This document shows, piece after piece, positions 26,087 to 34,461 of a DNA stretch of 47,689 nucleotides (position 1 is the first letter of the stretch; every line of letters begins with the position of its first letter). The position numbers and the translations under genes were made by a program. The DNA is from an uncultured Clostridia bacterium. GTDB taxonomy: Bacteria; Bacillota; Clostridia; Christensenellales; Borkfalkiaceae. The stretch is from assembly GCA_947624215.1 (NCBI GenBank), contig CANQJJ010000009.1, positions 1 through 47,689 on the forward strand. The letters run 5' to 3'. The notes under the pieces are model-generated. The model was not told the origin of the DNA. It searched no databases and saw only the letters and a program-made list of their open reading frames with translations.

Positions 26087-26767
26087 ATGCTGACCATTCC
26101 GGACTTTGCAAAGATCTGTGCGTGCATCGAGGAGCAGCGCGGCCGCTTCGGGGACTTCTATGCCCTCCTGCGCGAATATAACGCCAAATTCAACCTCACT
26201 TCCATTATAGAGGAAGAGGAGGTCTACGTCAAGCATTTTTGCGATTCGCTCGCGGGCATGCACCTCTTTCCCGCGGGGGCACACGTTGCGGAAGTGGGCT
26301 CGGGGGCGGGATTTCCCTCCGTCCCGCTCATGCTCGTGCGCGGGGACCTCACCTTCACGCTCATCGAGAGCACGGGCAAGAAGTGCGCCTTTCTCGGGGA
26401 GGCCGTAAAAAGGCTCGGCCTGCATGCGGAAGTGCTCTGTGCCCGCGCGGAGGATGTCGCAAGGACAGACCGCCGCGAGAGCTACGACGCCGTCTGTGCA
26501 CGCGCCGTGGCCCGCCTCGACACGCTTGCCGAGTATTGCCTGCCCCTCGTGAAAAAAGGGGGGATCTTTGTCGCCTACAAGGGCACGAGCGAGCGGGAGA
26601 CGGGAGCGCGCGCCGTCAGCCTTCTCGGGGGAGGAGAGACGGAGGAGATCGCCTATGAGCTCCCCCGCGGCATGGGGACGCGCACGCTGTTTGCGGCAAA
26701 AAAGGTGCGCCAGACGCCGCAAAAATATCCGCGCGGACACGGTGCGGAGAGGAGGTCGCCGCTATGA
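26087..26767 (+). CDS. rsmG: 16S rRNA 7-methylguanosine methyltransferase RsmG (GidB)
   Basis: This 226-residue enzyme uses S-adenosylmethionine to methylate a guanosine (E. coli G527) of 16S rRNA. The N-terminal part LLREYNAKFNLTSIIEEEEVYVKHFCDSL, SAM motif VAEVGSGAGFPSVPLML (about residues 67-83), ARAVARLDTLAEYCLPLVKKGGIFVAYKG and the C-terminal TPQKYPRG are all family-typical. The ATG at 26087 aligns with the B. subtilis start region. Only GGAGAC overlaps the predicted transcript start, so translation may be leaderless. It is the first gene rightward of the putative oriC, as in many bacteria. Its last bases overlap the next gene (ATGA). Confidence 0.96.
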   Translation: MLTIPDFAKICACIEEQRGRFGDFYALLREYNAKFNLTSIIEEEEVYVKHFCDSLAGMHLFPAGAHVAEVGSGAGFPSVPLMLVRGDLTFTLIESTGKKCAFLGEAVKRLGLHAEVLCARAEDVARTDRRESYDAVCARAVARLDTLAEYCLPLVKKGGIFVAYKGTSERETGARAVSLLGGGETEEIAYELPRGMGTRTLFAAKKVRQTPQKYPRGHGAERRSPL

Positions 26768-27225
26768 AGGCAAAAAAGGGGCTCCGCTGTGCGCTCACGG
26801 GGCACCGCGACCTTTCGGAAGATTTCGACGGGGAAGCGCTCCGCAAAGCCCTCGACGAACTGCTCGAGGCGGGGTATACCACCTTCTGCTGCGGCATGGC
26901 GCGCGGGTTCGATCTCTATGCCCTTTCCTACCTCGTAGAGCGAAAAGAGGCATACCATGTCTGCATCGAGGCCTACGTTCCCTACATAAAACAGGAGGAT
27001 CGTTACCCCGAAGAGGAGCGGGAACTCTACCGCAAACTCATCACGCAGTGCGACGTCGTGCACGTCTGCGGGAAGCACTATTTCCGCGGCGTGGAGCTCG
27101 TGCGCGACAAACAGATGGTGGAAAAGGCCGACCTCGTTTTGGCCTATCTCAGGAAGGACACGGGCGGCACCTATTACACCGTGAAATACGCCGAGAAGGC
27201 GGGCATCGAAGTACGGTATTTGTGA
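26764..27225 (+). CDS. DUF1273/YpsA-like protein with a SLOG-type fold
   Basis: This 153-residue protein has the signature CALTGHRDL near the N-terminus, then YTTFCCGMARGFDLYAL, IEAYVPYIKQEDRYPEEERELYRKL and DKQMVEKADLVLAYLRKDTGGTYYTVKYAEKAGIEVRYL. This matches the YpsA/DUF1273 group, a Rossmann-like SLOG fold proposed to bind nucleotides or ADP-ribose-type ligands; YpsA affects cell division in Firmicutes. It is slightly shorter than B. subtilis YpsA. Its ATG overlaps the rsmG stop, so the two are translationally coupled, and the next gene follows after 7 bp. Confidence 0.85.
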   Translation: MKAKKGLRCALTGHRDLSEDFDGEALRKALDELLEAGYTTFCCGMARGFDLYALSYLVERKEAYHVCIEAYVPYIKQEDRYPEEERELYRKLITQCDVVHVCGKHYFRGVELVRDKQMVEKADLVLAYLRKDTGGTYYTVKYAEKAGIEVRYL

Positions 27226-27232
27226 GGAGAAC

Positions 27233-28396
27233 ATGGAGAAGATCGCATTTGCAGACGGCGAGAAGATCGGCGTCATCGGGGAACAGGGGATCGTATATTA
27301 TGGGAGCGAGGCGATCGCGCGTTACAGGGAGTACGTGGAGACGCGCGCCCGCAACGACGAGTGGAAGGTCTCGGGCGAAGGGGCCCGCTTCCGCGGCGAC
27401 GGGGAAAACATTGCCGAGCGCGTGGACGCCTATGTCAACGGCGTCGCATGGCAGGACGGGAAGGTGGTCTATGCCTACACCGTCAACGGCTCTTCGGGCG
27501 TGTGCAGGCGGCCCTTGGACCCCAAGGCGCGCGAGGAGCACATCTTCTCTTCCTCCGACCGCGAGATCCTCTCGGTAGACGTTTGCGGAGCCTCGATCGC
27601 GGTCACGGTACGGGGCAATGACGTCACCTCCCAAGTCGGCGTGCTCAACGGGACGACAAGCGAGCTCGTCACTTACACCGAGGGAGACGCGCGCGACGCC
27701 AACGCAGTCTTCCATCCCGTGCGTCCGAACGTTTTGCTCTTCGACAGCGCGGGAGCAGGCCGTACCGCAGAAGGAAGGTTCTCGGGAAAGTATGCGCCAG
27801 CCGTTCTCATGGAGCTCGACGCCGATACCCTCGCCCTCAGCGAACGCAAAGGAGACGGGAAAAATTCGTTCGTCAAGCCCCGCGTGGGGACAGACGGCGC
27901 GCTCTACTGTATCCGAAGGCCGGAAAAGGAGCGCGCGGGATCGCTTTTCGCCGACATCCTACTCTTCCCCTTCCGCCTTATCAAAGCGCTGTTCGGCTTC
28001 TTGCAGGCATTCACGGTGATCTTCGGAAAAACAAGCCTCTCCTCGGACATGGGTACGGGCGATAACCCCACGAGCGGCAGAAAACAGGACGCGCGCAAGC
28101 TGTTCGTGGACGGCAGATACATCGACGCCGCCAGGGAGGAGAAGCGCAACAGGAAGTTCAAGGACCGCGCCTACGGGTTCATCCCCGCGAGCTGGAAACT
28201 CGTAAAACTCGGGGAGAAGGAGGAGGTGCTCGCGAGCGGCGTGTGCGATTTCTGCATCGGCCGCGAGGGCGTCTATTATACGGACGGCCGCCACATCTAC
28301 AAACTTTCCGATGGCAAGGAGACCAAGCTCGCCGATACCGACCGCTGTCTCTCCCTCTCCGTGGAGAAACCCACCGCCCAAGACTTTGACTTTTAA
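27233..28396 (+). CDS. Unrecognised 387-aa protein, possible beta-propeller with a membrane segment
   Basis: The sequence is a succession of short strands ending in Tyr/Asp/Gly turns (IGVIGEQGIVYYGSEAI, VAWQDGKVVYAYTVNGSSGVCRRPLD, GVYYTDGRHIYKLSDGKETKLAD), like propeller blades. Each blade-like repeat reads out a value in a 'visible, key, format' style, but I could not assign a family. Between about residues 240 and 265 lies a strongly hydrophobic stretch (LFADILLFPFRLIKALFGFLQAFTVIFG) that could enter the membrane or bind amphipathically, splitting the propeller. There is no signal peptide. GTGAGGAG precedes the start and it is the third gene of the rsmG operon. A terminator is at 28445. Confidence 0.7.
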   Translation: MEKIAFADGEKIGVIGEQGIVYYGSEAIARYREYVETRARNDEWKVSGEGARFRGDGENIAERVDAYVNGVAWQDGKVVYAYTVNGSSGVCRRPLDPKAREEHIFSSSDREILSVDVCGASIAVTVRGNDVTSQVGVLNGTTSELVTYTEGDARDANAVFHPVRPNVLLFDSAGAGRTAEGRFSGKYAPAVLMELDADTLALSERKGDGKNSFVKPRVGTDGALYCIRRPEKERAGSLFADILLFPFRLIKALFGFLQAFTVIFGKTSLSSDMGTGDNPTSGRKQDARKLFVDGRYIDAAREEKRNRKFKDRAYGFIPASWKLVKLGEKEEVLASGVCDFCIGREGVYYTDGRHIYKLSDGKETKLADTDRCLSLSVEKPTAQDFDF

Positions 28397-28444
28397 GAGC
28401 AGTAGTTGCAGATCATCAACGGTTGCGATGATCTCGAATACACG

Positions 28445-28477
28445 AGGAGGATAAGGTTATCTTATGCTCCTTTTTTT
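28445..28477 (+). terminator. Terminator of the rsmG operon
   Basis: AGGAG-ATAAG pairs with CTTAT-CTCCT around GTTAT, with one mismatch, and is followed by seven T. Confidence 0.8.
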
Positions 28478-28640
28478 CTGATGGAAATAGCAATGCGGTA
28501 AGGTCTTTTGACCCCGTCCGTGAGGATCTCTTTCGGACATGGGTATGCCGTTTTCTGCAAAATCCCACAAATTCCTGCCTTTTCCGACAAGTTCTTTCTC
28601 TCCTTTTTTGCTATACTCGGGGGAAGAAGGAGAAGTTTTT

Positions 28641-29624
28641 ATGCCATTTGAAAAGCGTGTCTGTGTACTCAAACAAATCAAGCGGGGGTTCACGGCAGAC
28701 GGCAGTGCGCTTTCGGGGGCCGTCTACTGCGAACGGCTCGGGGAGGAAGTGACGGTCATGCCGCGGATGCTCGGCATCGCTCCCGTCAAGGAGGGGCACT
28801 ACGCCATTGCCCTGTGGATCGCCGGCGGGCTGTATGTGCTCGATCTCGACGGCCGTTCGGACTACAAGCTCACCGCTCCCTCCGTCAAGGCGGGAATCGC
28901 GGTCCTGCTCCTCTTCGTGCGGGGCGGGGAAGCCTCCCCCGTCGCCTTCGGAAGCTGCGGAACGGCCCCCTCCGCGTATGAGCCCCTGCTCGCGGAATTT
29001 CTCGCCCGTGAGAAGACGGAGAGGAAAAAGAAGGCACCCATGCCCTTACCTCCCACCGAGCTGCCGACATTTTCGCCCAACAATGTCCCCCGCGCACCCG
29101 TCCCCCCTCTGCCCGAAGAGCCCTTTCGCGAGGGAGAAAAATATGACGACGAAGCCATCGCCACGGAGAACTTCTACCGCGAGCGCGCGGTACATGACGA
29201 TGGGCAGGCTCAGGATGCAGGTGCAGGAGCGGCAATACAGGCAGAAACAGGGGCTTCGGCTTGCGCGGATGGAGAAGCTGTACATCCGTTCCGTCTCGCA
29301 GCGGGCGGACTTACATACTACCACACCGTCCGCGGGCGGCTGTCGGAGGCCTTTTCGCGCTTTGAAAGGGACACGCGGCTAAATGCCGTCTTCCCCTGTT
29401 CGGAGTGGGTGAAGGCGGAGGGCGGGGCCCTGCTCGGCATCGTCTACGAGGGCGGCCTGCCGCGCTATCTGTGCGTGGCCGTCGAGGCAAACGGCGACCC
29501 TCCCGCCGAGATGAAAGAGCACTGCCAATTCGTTCCCGAAGGCCCTCTTTCGGACATGGTAGGGTTCTACGTCGTCTTCCAATCCGCCGACACGGGCGAA
29601 TACGTCACTGTGTCAAACAGCTGA
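28641..29624 (+). CDS. Unrecognised 327-aa cytoplasmic protein
   Basis: Residues 1 to about 115 form one domain (KRVCVLKQIKRGFTADGSALSGAVYCERLGEEVTVMPRMLGIAPVKEGHYAIALWI..YVLDL). A low-complexity Pro/Ala/Glu-rich linker (about 130-225) follows. The C-terminal domain (TYYHTVRGRLSEAFSRFERDTRLNAVFPCSEWVKA, LGIVYEGGLPRYLCVAVEANGDPP, QFVPEGPLSDMVGFYVVFQSADTG) resembles an uncharacterised domain I recall from many clostridial proteins. I give no function. The ATG at 28641 follows AAGGAG; an in-frame ATG at 28539 has none. It may be monocistronic, after the rsmG terminator and before pckG. Confidence 0.75.
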   Translation: MPFEKRVCVLKQIKRGFTADGSALSGAVYCERLGEEVTVMPRMLGIAPVKEGHYAIALWIAGGLYVLDLDGRSDYKLTAPSVKAGIAVLLLFVRGGEASPVAFGSCGTAPSAYEPLLAEFLAREKTERKKKAPMPLPPTELPTFSPNNVPRAPVPPLPEEPFREGEKYDDEAIATENFYRERAVHDDGQAQDAGAGAAIQAETGASACADGEAVHPFRLAAGGLTYYHTVRGRLSEAFSRFERDTRLNAVFPCSEWVKAEGGALLGIVYEGGLPRYLCVAVEANGDPPAEMKEHCQFVPEGPLSDMVGFYVVFQSADTGEYVTVSNS

Positions 29625-29666
29625 AACAGGGCTTTCCGCGTCCACGCAAATTTTGCGTGGATTTTG

Positions 29667-29695
29667 TTTACATTTGCGGCAAAATGTGGTATAAT
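29667..29695 (+). promoter_or_regulatory. Promoter of pckG
   Basis: TTTACA (29667-29672), a 17-bp spacer and TATAAT (29690-29695). Immediately upstream (29641-29661) lies an inverted repeat with 10-bp arms TCCACGCAAA and TTTGCGTGGA, which could be an operator or a weak terminator of the preceding gene. Confidence 0.75.
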
Positions 29696-29731
29696 AAAAG
29701 GGAAAGGAAAGGTAATTTCAGGAGGTTCCAA

Positions 29732-31498
29732 ATGCCACTCACCAACAATAAGAAAGTGCTCGCCTTTGTGGAGGAGAGCGCCAAACTCGCCCAACCAGAC
29801 AGCATCGTCTGGATCGACGGGAGCGAGGCCCAGCTTGCGGCACTCCGCGAAGAGGCCGTGAAGACGGGCGAGATGATCAAACTCAACCAGGAAAAACTCC
29901 CCGGGTGCTACTACCACCGCACCGCGCAGAACGACGTGGCCCGCGTGGAGGACCGCACCTTCATCTGCTGCCGCAACAAGGAGGACGCAGGCCCCATCAA
30001 CTATTGGATGGATCCCCAAGAGGCCTATGCGCTCTGCCGTGAGATCGCCCGCGGGAAGATGAAGGGCCGTACCATGTACGTGATCCCCTATTCGATGGGC
30101 GTTGTCGGCTCGCCTTTTTCCAAGATCGGCATCGAGGTCACGGACTCCATCTACGTCGTCCTCAACATGGCCATCATGACCCGCGTCGGGCTCGACTGCT
30201 ACGACTATCTCGGCGAGAACGGAGACTTCATCAAGGGCTTCCACTGCAAGTGTGACGTCGACCCCGAGAAGCGCTATATCATGCACTTCCCCGAGGACGA
30301 CACCATCATCTCCGTCAACTCCGCTTACGGCGGCAACGTGCTCCTCGGCAAGAAGTGCTTCGCGCTCCGCATCGCCTCCTACCTCGGAAAGCAGGAGGGC
30401 TGGATGGCCGAGCACATGCTCATTTTGGGCGTCACCTTCCCCGACGGCAGCAAGAAGTATCTCGCGGCGGCCTTCCCGTCCGCATGCGGCAAGACCAATC
30501 TTGCCATGCTCATCCCGCCCAAGCACTATCTCGAAAAGGGATATAAAGTGGAATGCGTGGGCGACGACATCGCATGGATCCGCGTGGGCGAAGACGGACG
30601 GCTGTGGGCGGTCAACCCCGAGAACGGGTTCTTCGGCGTCGCCCCGGGCACCAATGAGAAGTCCAACCCCAACGCCCTCGCCGCAACGAGACAGGGCACC
30701 ATCTTCACCAACGTCGCCATCGACCCCGCCGACAACACCGTGTGGTGGGAAGGGCTCACCAAGCAGGCTCCCGCGCACCTCATCGATTGGCTCGGCAACC
30801 CGTGGACGCCCGCGAGCGGCGTGAAGGCGGCCCACCCCAATTCGAGGTTCACGGCCCCTGCAAGCGGTTGCCCCTGCCTCTCCCCCGCGTTCAACTCCAA
30901 GGAAGGCGTCCCGCTCGATGCCATCATCTTCGGCGGCAGACGGGCCACGACGACCCCGCTCGTCTATCAGTCCCGCGATTGGGACCACGGCGTGTTCGTG
31001 GGTTCCATCATGAGCTCCGAGACGACGGCGGCCGCAACGGGCGCAGTGGGTGTGCTCCGCCACGATCCCATGGCCATGAAGCCCTTCTGCGGCTACCACA
31101 TGGCAGATTACTTCGGGCATTGGATCGAGATGGGCAAGAAGATCGCGCACCCGCCCAAGATCTTCAACGTCAACTGGTTCCGGCAGGATGAAAACGGCGA
31201 GTTCCTGTGGCCGGGCTTCGGCGACAACATGCGCGTTTTGGAGTGGATCTTGAAGCGCTGTGACGGCAAAGTCGGCGCCCGCGAGACGGCAATCGGCTAT
31301 GTGCCCTATGCGAAGGACATCGACCTCGAGGGGCTCGACTACACCGAGGAGAAGCTCGAGAGCATCCTGTATGTGGATAAGAAGCGCTGGAGCGCCGAGG
31401 CGGATGAGATCGAGGGCTACTACAAGCAGTTCGGCGACCGTCTCCCCAAGGAACTCCGCGAGAGCCTTGAAACCCTCAAACAGAACTGCGAGAAGTGA
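29732..31498 (+). CDS. pckG: Phosphoenolpyruvate carboxykinase (GTP)
   Basis: This 588-residue enzyme interconverts oxaloacetate and phosphoenolpyruvate with GTP/GDP. The kinase-1a P-loop FPSACGKTN, with the reactive cysteine at residue 252 and the lysine at 254, is intact, as is the kinase-2 motif GDDIAW. GPINYWMDPQEAYALCREI and PGTNEKSNPNALA are typical of the GTP-dependent family. ATG 29732 follows AGGAGGTTCC. In anaerobes the enzyme often runs towards oxaloacetate or balances PEP for fermentation; the direction here is not shown. It has its own promoter and terminator. The bacterial GTP form is less common in Firmicutes than the ATP form. Confidence 0.97.
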   Translation: MPLTNNKKVLAFVEESAKLAQPDSIVWIDGSEAQLAALREEAVKTGEMIKLNQEKLPGCYYHRTAQNDVARVEDRTFICCRNKEDAGPINYWMDPQEAYALCREIARGKMKGRTMYVIPYSMGVVGSPFSKIGIEVTDSIYVVLNMAIMTRVGLDCYDYLGENGDFIKGFHCKCDVDPEKRYIMHFPEDDTIISVNSAYGGNVLLGKKCFALRIASYLGKQEGWMAEHMLILGVTFPDGSKKYLAAAFPSACGKTNLAMLIPPKHYLEKGYKVECVGDDIAWIRVGEDGRLWAVNPENGFFGVAPGTNEKSNPNALAATRQGTIFTNVAIDPADNTVWWEGLTKQAPAHLIDWLGNPWTPASGVKAAHPNSRFTAPASGCPCLSPAFNSKEGVPLDAIIFGGRRATTTPLVYQSRDWDHGVFVGSIMSSETTAAATGAVGVLRHDPMAMKPFCGYHMADYFGHWIEMGKKIAHPPKIFNVNWFRQDENGEFLWPGFGDNMRVLEWILKRCDGKVGARETAIGYVPYAKDIDLEGLDYTEEKLESILYVDKKRWSAEADEIEGYYKQFGDRLPKELRESLETLKQNCEK

Positions 31499-31513
31499 AA
31501 ATTGGTAACAAAA

Positions 31514-31548
31514 AAGTTGCCGGCAAGGAAGACTTGTCGGCAATTTTA
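31514..31548 (+). terminator. Terminator of pckG
   Basis: TTGCCGGCAAG pairs with CTTGTCGGCAA (one G-T pair) around GAAGA and is followed by TTTT. Confidence 0.85.
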
Positions 31549-31565
31549 AAAAGCGGTGAAAAGAT

Positions 31566-33044
31566 ATGATAAGATCAGAATATAATCCAAGAATCACGAC
31601 AGAGTCTATAATTTCGGCGCAAGAAAATAAGTATTTTGAAAGAAAATCTGCGCGAATCAAGGCGAACGATCTCGCGCATACCATATCCGGTTTTGCCAAT
31701 GCGGAGGGCGGGACCATCGTCATCGGCATTAGCGATAAAACGCGGGAGATCGAGGGATTAAACGAATGCGGAGAAGATCATATCAATGCGCTTATCAATG
31801 CGCCGAAAAACTGTTGTTGCCCGATGCCGGATTGTCGGGATGAAATGCTTGCAGTAACTAATCGGCACGGTCAGCCGGACAGGGTTTTGCTTCTCCATAT
31901 TCTTCCGAGTACAGACAGGATCATTCGTACGGTCAACAACTCAACCTTTCTTCGCATTGGAGATCAGACGCGGGAAATCAAAGGCGATGATTTGAAAAAT
32001 CTCGAGTACAGTAAAAATGCGAGACAGTATGAGGATGAACTGCACGCCGATGCGCGGATAGAGGATCTGGACAAAGACCTTCTTGACGAATATAAGCGGC
32101 ATATCAATGCCGAGGGAATGGCCGATGAACAAGTGTTGCGCGCAAGAGGGTTTTTGCGGGAGAAAAACGGAGAAAAACGGTTGACAAATGCAGCTGTGTT
32201 GTTATTTGCGCGCAATATCGCACAATTTTATCCAAATTGCAGGATCCGCTTCGTTCGCTATCAAGGTACAACTGCAAATCTCGGTTCGCAAATGAATATT
32301 GTAAAAGATCAAAGCATTGAATTGCCGATCCTGCGCTTGATTGGGAAGGCAAAGGAGTTTATTTCCTCCCAATTGCGTGAATTCATTGCATTGAATCCTA
32401 AGACGGGAACATTCCAAAGCGTACCGGAATATCCGGAATTCGCTTGGTTAGAGGGGATAGTAAATGCAGTCACGCACCGTGAATACTCCATGAGTGGAAA
32501 CTATATTTCCGTAGTTATGTTCGACGATAGGCTTGAGATCCAGAGCCCCGGTAGACTTCCGAGCCTCGTTACAGTCGAAAATATTCGCGAGACAAGATAT
32601 TCACGTAATCCGAGGATCGCCCGCGTTCTTACCGATTTCGGATGGGTAAGGGAACTCAACGAAGGTGTTAAGAGGATCTATTCCGATATGGAACAATTTT
32701 TCCTTGATGAGCCACAGTATACCGAAACCGAGCAGTCGGTGAAGTTGGTGCTAAAAAATAATATTGTTGTTCGCATCTTGCGAACTCACAATACCGCTAT
32801 CAAGAATATCGGGGCAATGACATGGCGCGAATTGGATGATTTATCTAAAACGATCGTGGCCTTTATGTCCGGTAGGTTGACTGTTACAAGACAGGAGCTC
32901 GAACAGTATACCGGAAAAAGCACGCCGACAATCGTAAAGCGCTTGCGGGGGTTGATCGAAATGGGAATAATCAAAAGGAACGGCGCGCGAAACGATCCCA
33001 AACAAACATATCAACTTCTTTTGGAGGAACCGAAAAAATTATAA
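31566..33044 (+). CDS. AlbA_2 (Schlafen-type) ATP-binding regulator, likely transferred
   Basis: This 492-residue protein begins with an AlbA_2 domain (NKYFERKSARIKANDLAHTISGFANAEGGTIVIGISD), then GDQTREIKGDDLKNLEYSKN. The middle has the HATPase_c_4 pattern (PEFAWLEGIVNAVTHREYSMSGNYISVVMFDDRLEIQSPGRLP), and the C-terminus ends in a winged-helix-like segment (TRQELEQYTGKSTPTIVKRLRGLIEMGIIKRNG). Such proteins are thought to be regulators of unknown ligand and are common on mobile islands. The base composition is clearly more AT-rich than the neighbours and codon use includes ATA and AGA, so recent transfer is likely. AAAAGCGGTGAAAAG precedes the ATG. It is 67 bp downstream of pckG, past its terminator. 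Confidence 0.9.
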   Translation: MIRSEYNPRITTESIISAQENKYFERKSARIKANDLAHTISGFANAEGGTIVIGISDKTREIEGLNECGEDHINALINAPKNCCCPMPDCRDEMLAVTNRHGQPDRVLLLHILPSTDRIIRTVNNSTFLRIGDQTREIKGDDLKNLEYSKNARQYEDELHADARIEDLDKDLLDEYKRHINAEGMADEQVLRARGFLREKNGEKRLTNAAVLLFARNIAQFYPNCRIRFVRYQGTTANLGSQMNIVKDQSIELPILRLIGKAKEFISSQLREFIALNPKTGTFQSVPEYPEFAWLEGIVNAVTHREYSMSGNYISVVMFDDRLEIQSPGRLPSLVTVENIRETRYSRNPRIARVLTDFGWVRELNEGVKRIYSDMEQFFLDEPQYTETEQSVKLVLKNNIVVRILRTHNTAIKNIGAMTWRELDDLSKTIVAFMSGRLTVTRQELEQYTGKSTPTIVKRLRGLIEMGIIKRNGARNDPKQTYQLLLEEPKKL

Positions 33045-33418
33045 AGTTTCCGTCGGTTTTTTCAAAGTAAAAAATAATTTGAGCAAAAAATATCAAGATA
33101 TAGTGATTATTTTTTATATCGTCTACCATATCTTGTGGTTTTTGAAAAAAGCCAAATTTACAAAGTATCGTAGGAAAACTTTTTCAAGCTTATGCAACAA
33201 AAAACACAATGCGCGCACGGATGAGCGTGCGCGCAAAGGGTAAACCGGGAAATTGACGACTTTTGGGGAAAGACAAACTATTTATCCGATTTACCGCCGC
33301 CGGTTATGGAGGACCGACAGCTTGTCTATATTATAATCGCATAATGTACGATTGTCAAGCAAAAAATCGCACATTGTGCGATATTTTTTTTAGAAATTTT
33401 TTCAAGGGGGAAAGTAGA
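33045..33418. other. AT-rich gap with hairpins and XRE operators
   Basis: No gene is supported here. It contains an inverted pair CAAGATAT/ATATCTTG (about 33091-33134), a perfect 10-bp stem TGCGCGCACG/CGTGCGCGCA (33210-33235) and the two operator palindromes before the XRE gene. Confidence 0.7.
33336..33382. promoter_or_regulatory. Two palindromic operators upstream of the XRE gene
   Basis: ATCGCACATTGTGCGAT (33366-33382) is a perfect palindrome. ATCGCATAATGTACGAT (33336-33352) is a near-match. Their centres are 30 bp apart, about three helical turns, and the first overlaps a TATAAT (33332-33337). This is the usual layout for an XRE protein that represses its own promoter. Confidence 0.8.
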
Positions 33419-33631
33419 ATGGAACTGAAAGACATTCAGCGCCGTTTGCGGGAGAGTATTTCGCGGAGCGGTGTGCAGCAAAAGGAGCTTGCCAAGCGGA
33501 TCGGCGTTTCGGCACAAACGGTATCCAAGTACATGAAGCAGGACATATTTCCCGCGCTCGACACCTTTGCAAAGCTCTGTGCGGCACTCGATGTGCGCGC
33601 CGATTACATCCTCGGCCTCGCGGATTACTGA
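33419..33631 (+). CDS. XRE-family transcriptional regulator, minimal form
   Basis: This 70-residue protein is essentially a single Cro/C1-type helix-turn-helix: KDIQRRLRESISRSGVQQKELAKRIGVSAQTVSKYMKQDIFPALDTFAKLCAALDVRADYILGL. There is no effector domain. ATG 33419 follows AAGGGGGAAAG; the longer in-frame start would run through the operator palindromes. It probably autoregulates through those palindromes. It lies at the right end of the AT-rich insert and immediately left of a repeat cluster. A role as a toxin-antitoxin partner is not supported, since no small toxin gene is adjacent. Confidence 0.85.
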   Translation: MELKDIQRRLRESISRSGVQQKELAKRIGVSAQTVSKYMKQDIFPALDTFAKLCAALDVRADYILGLADY

Positions 33632-34330
33632 GCACGGCGCAGGGTCAAACTGCCGCGCTTACCCTATTGCAGACCTCATCAGAGGGTACCATGTCTGAGG
33701 TGGAGCTCATGTGAACGAACAAAGCATTCTAAATAACGTCATGCTGAGCTGTGTCGAAGCATCACCTTATTATAATAAGACTGCGGTGACCCTTCAACTA
33801 CGTTCAGGGTGACGTATTTAGAACACAGGGTCTCTTTCCCAAGCAGTCAGACTTCGTTCTTCGGGATCCTTCGGGGACAGCCGCGTCGGACTTCGTATCA
33901 TCATTACGGCTCAGGATGACGCGCTACCACACCGCGGACTTCGTTTGAGCGTCTCCTTGCCTTCCCTTCCGGGGAAGGTGCCCCGTAAGGGGCGGATGAG
34001 GGCGGATGAGGAGGAGAAACCCTTTCGGCGCACAAGGGCAGTGCGCCACTGTCTCGGGCAGGTAGAGTCCTGCCCTCGGTCACCGTTCGCGCCTTCCGAT
34101 GCGCTCACTCACCGCAAAACGCCGCCCACAGCACACTGTGCTGATGTGCGAGAACGCGTTTTGCGACCTTACAGGGACAGCAAGGGGGCGTCGCTTCCCG
34201 CCACCGCGGACTTCGTTTGAGGGGATACGCTCACGCGGCAAGGGCGCCGCGTTCGGTATGACAGTTTATCAGACCGCGGACTTCGTACCCCCATCCGTCA
34301 CGGCGGGGCCGTGTCACCCTCCCCCCGTAT
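33632..34330. repeat. Intergenic repeat cluster 3
   Basis: No gene is seen here. It contains a palindromic element (33727-33822), an inverted GCGTCATCCTGAG unit (about 33845-33925) and the composite repeat (33936-34189), which is the inverted copy of 5313-5603. The rest shows short repeat-like fragments with the CGGACTTCGT motif. Confidence 0.8.
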
Positions 34331-34392
34331 GCGGTGCTGTTTTCCTCAAAGAGAAAATTTCACAAAAGGGCGCAAAAGAATCCCGGGAAGCA

Positions 34393-34421
34393 TGGACAAA
34401 CGCCCGCGCGCGTGATATAAT
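34393..34421 (+). promoter_or_regulatory. Promoter of hppA
   Basis: TGGACA (34393-34398), a 17-bp GC-rich spacer and TATAAT (34416-34421). Confidence 0.75.
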
Positions 34422-34461
34422 ATAGTCAAGTTTCCTAAATAACCAAAATAAGGAGGAGAAT

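Noticed and set aside
25745-26740. A 331-codon minus-strand ORF spanning the origin gap and rsmG
   Set aside because: It reads through rsmG in antisense and through the DnaA-box region, with no ribosome site.
29405-29731. Upstream extension of pckG to 29405
   Set aside because: It overlaps the end of the preceding gene and passes through the pckG promoter; the alignment with known enzymes starts at MPLTNNKK.
33419-33631. XRE protein as the antitoxin of a toxin-antitoxin pair
   Set aside because: No small gene lies within the usual distance on either side; the left neighbour is the 492-residue AlbA_2 protein and the right side is repeats.
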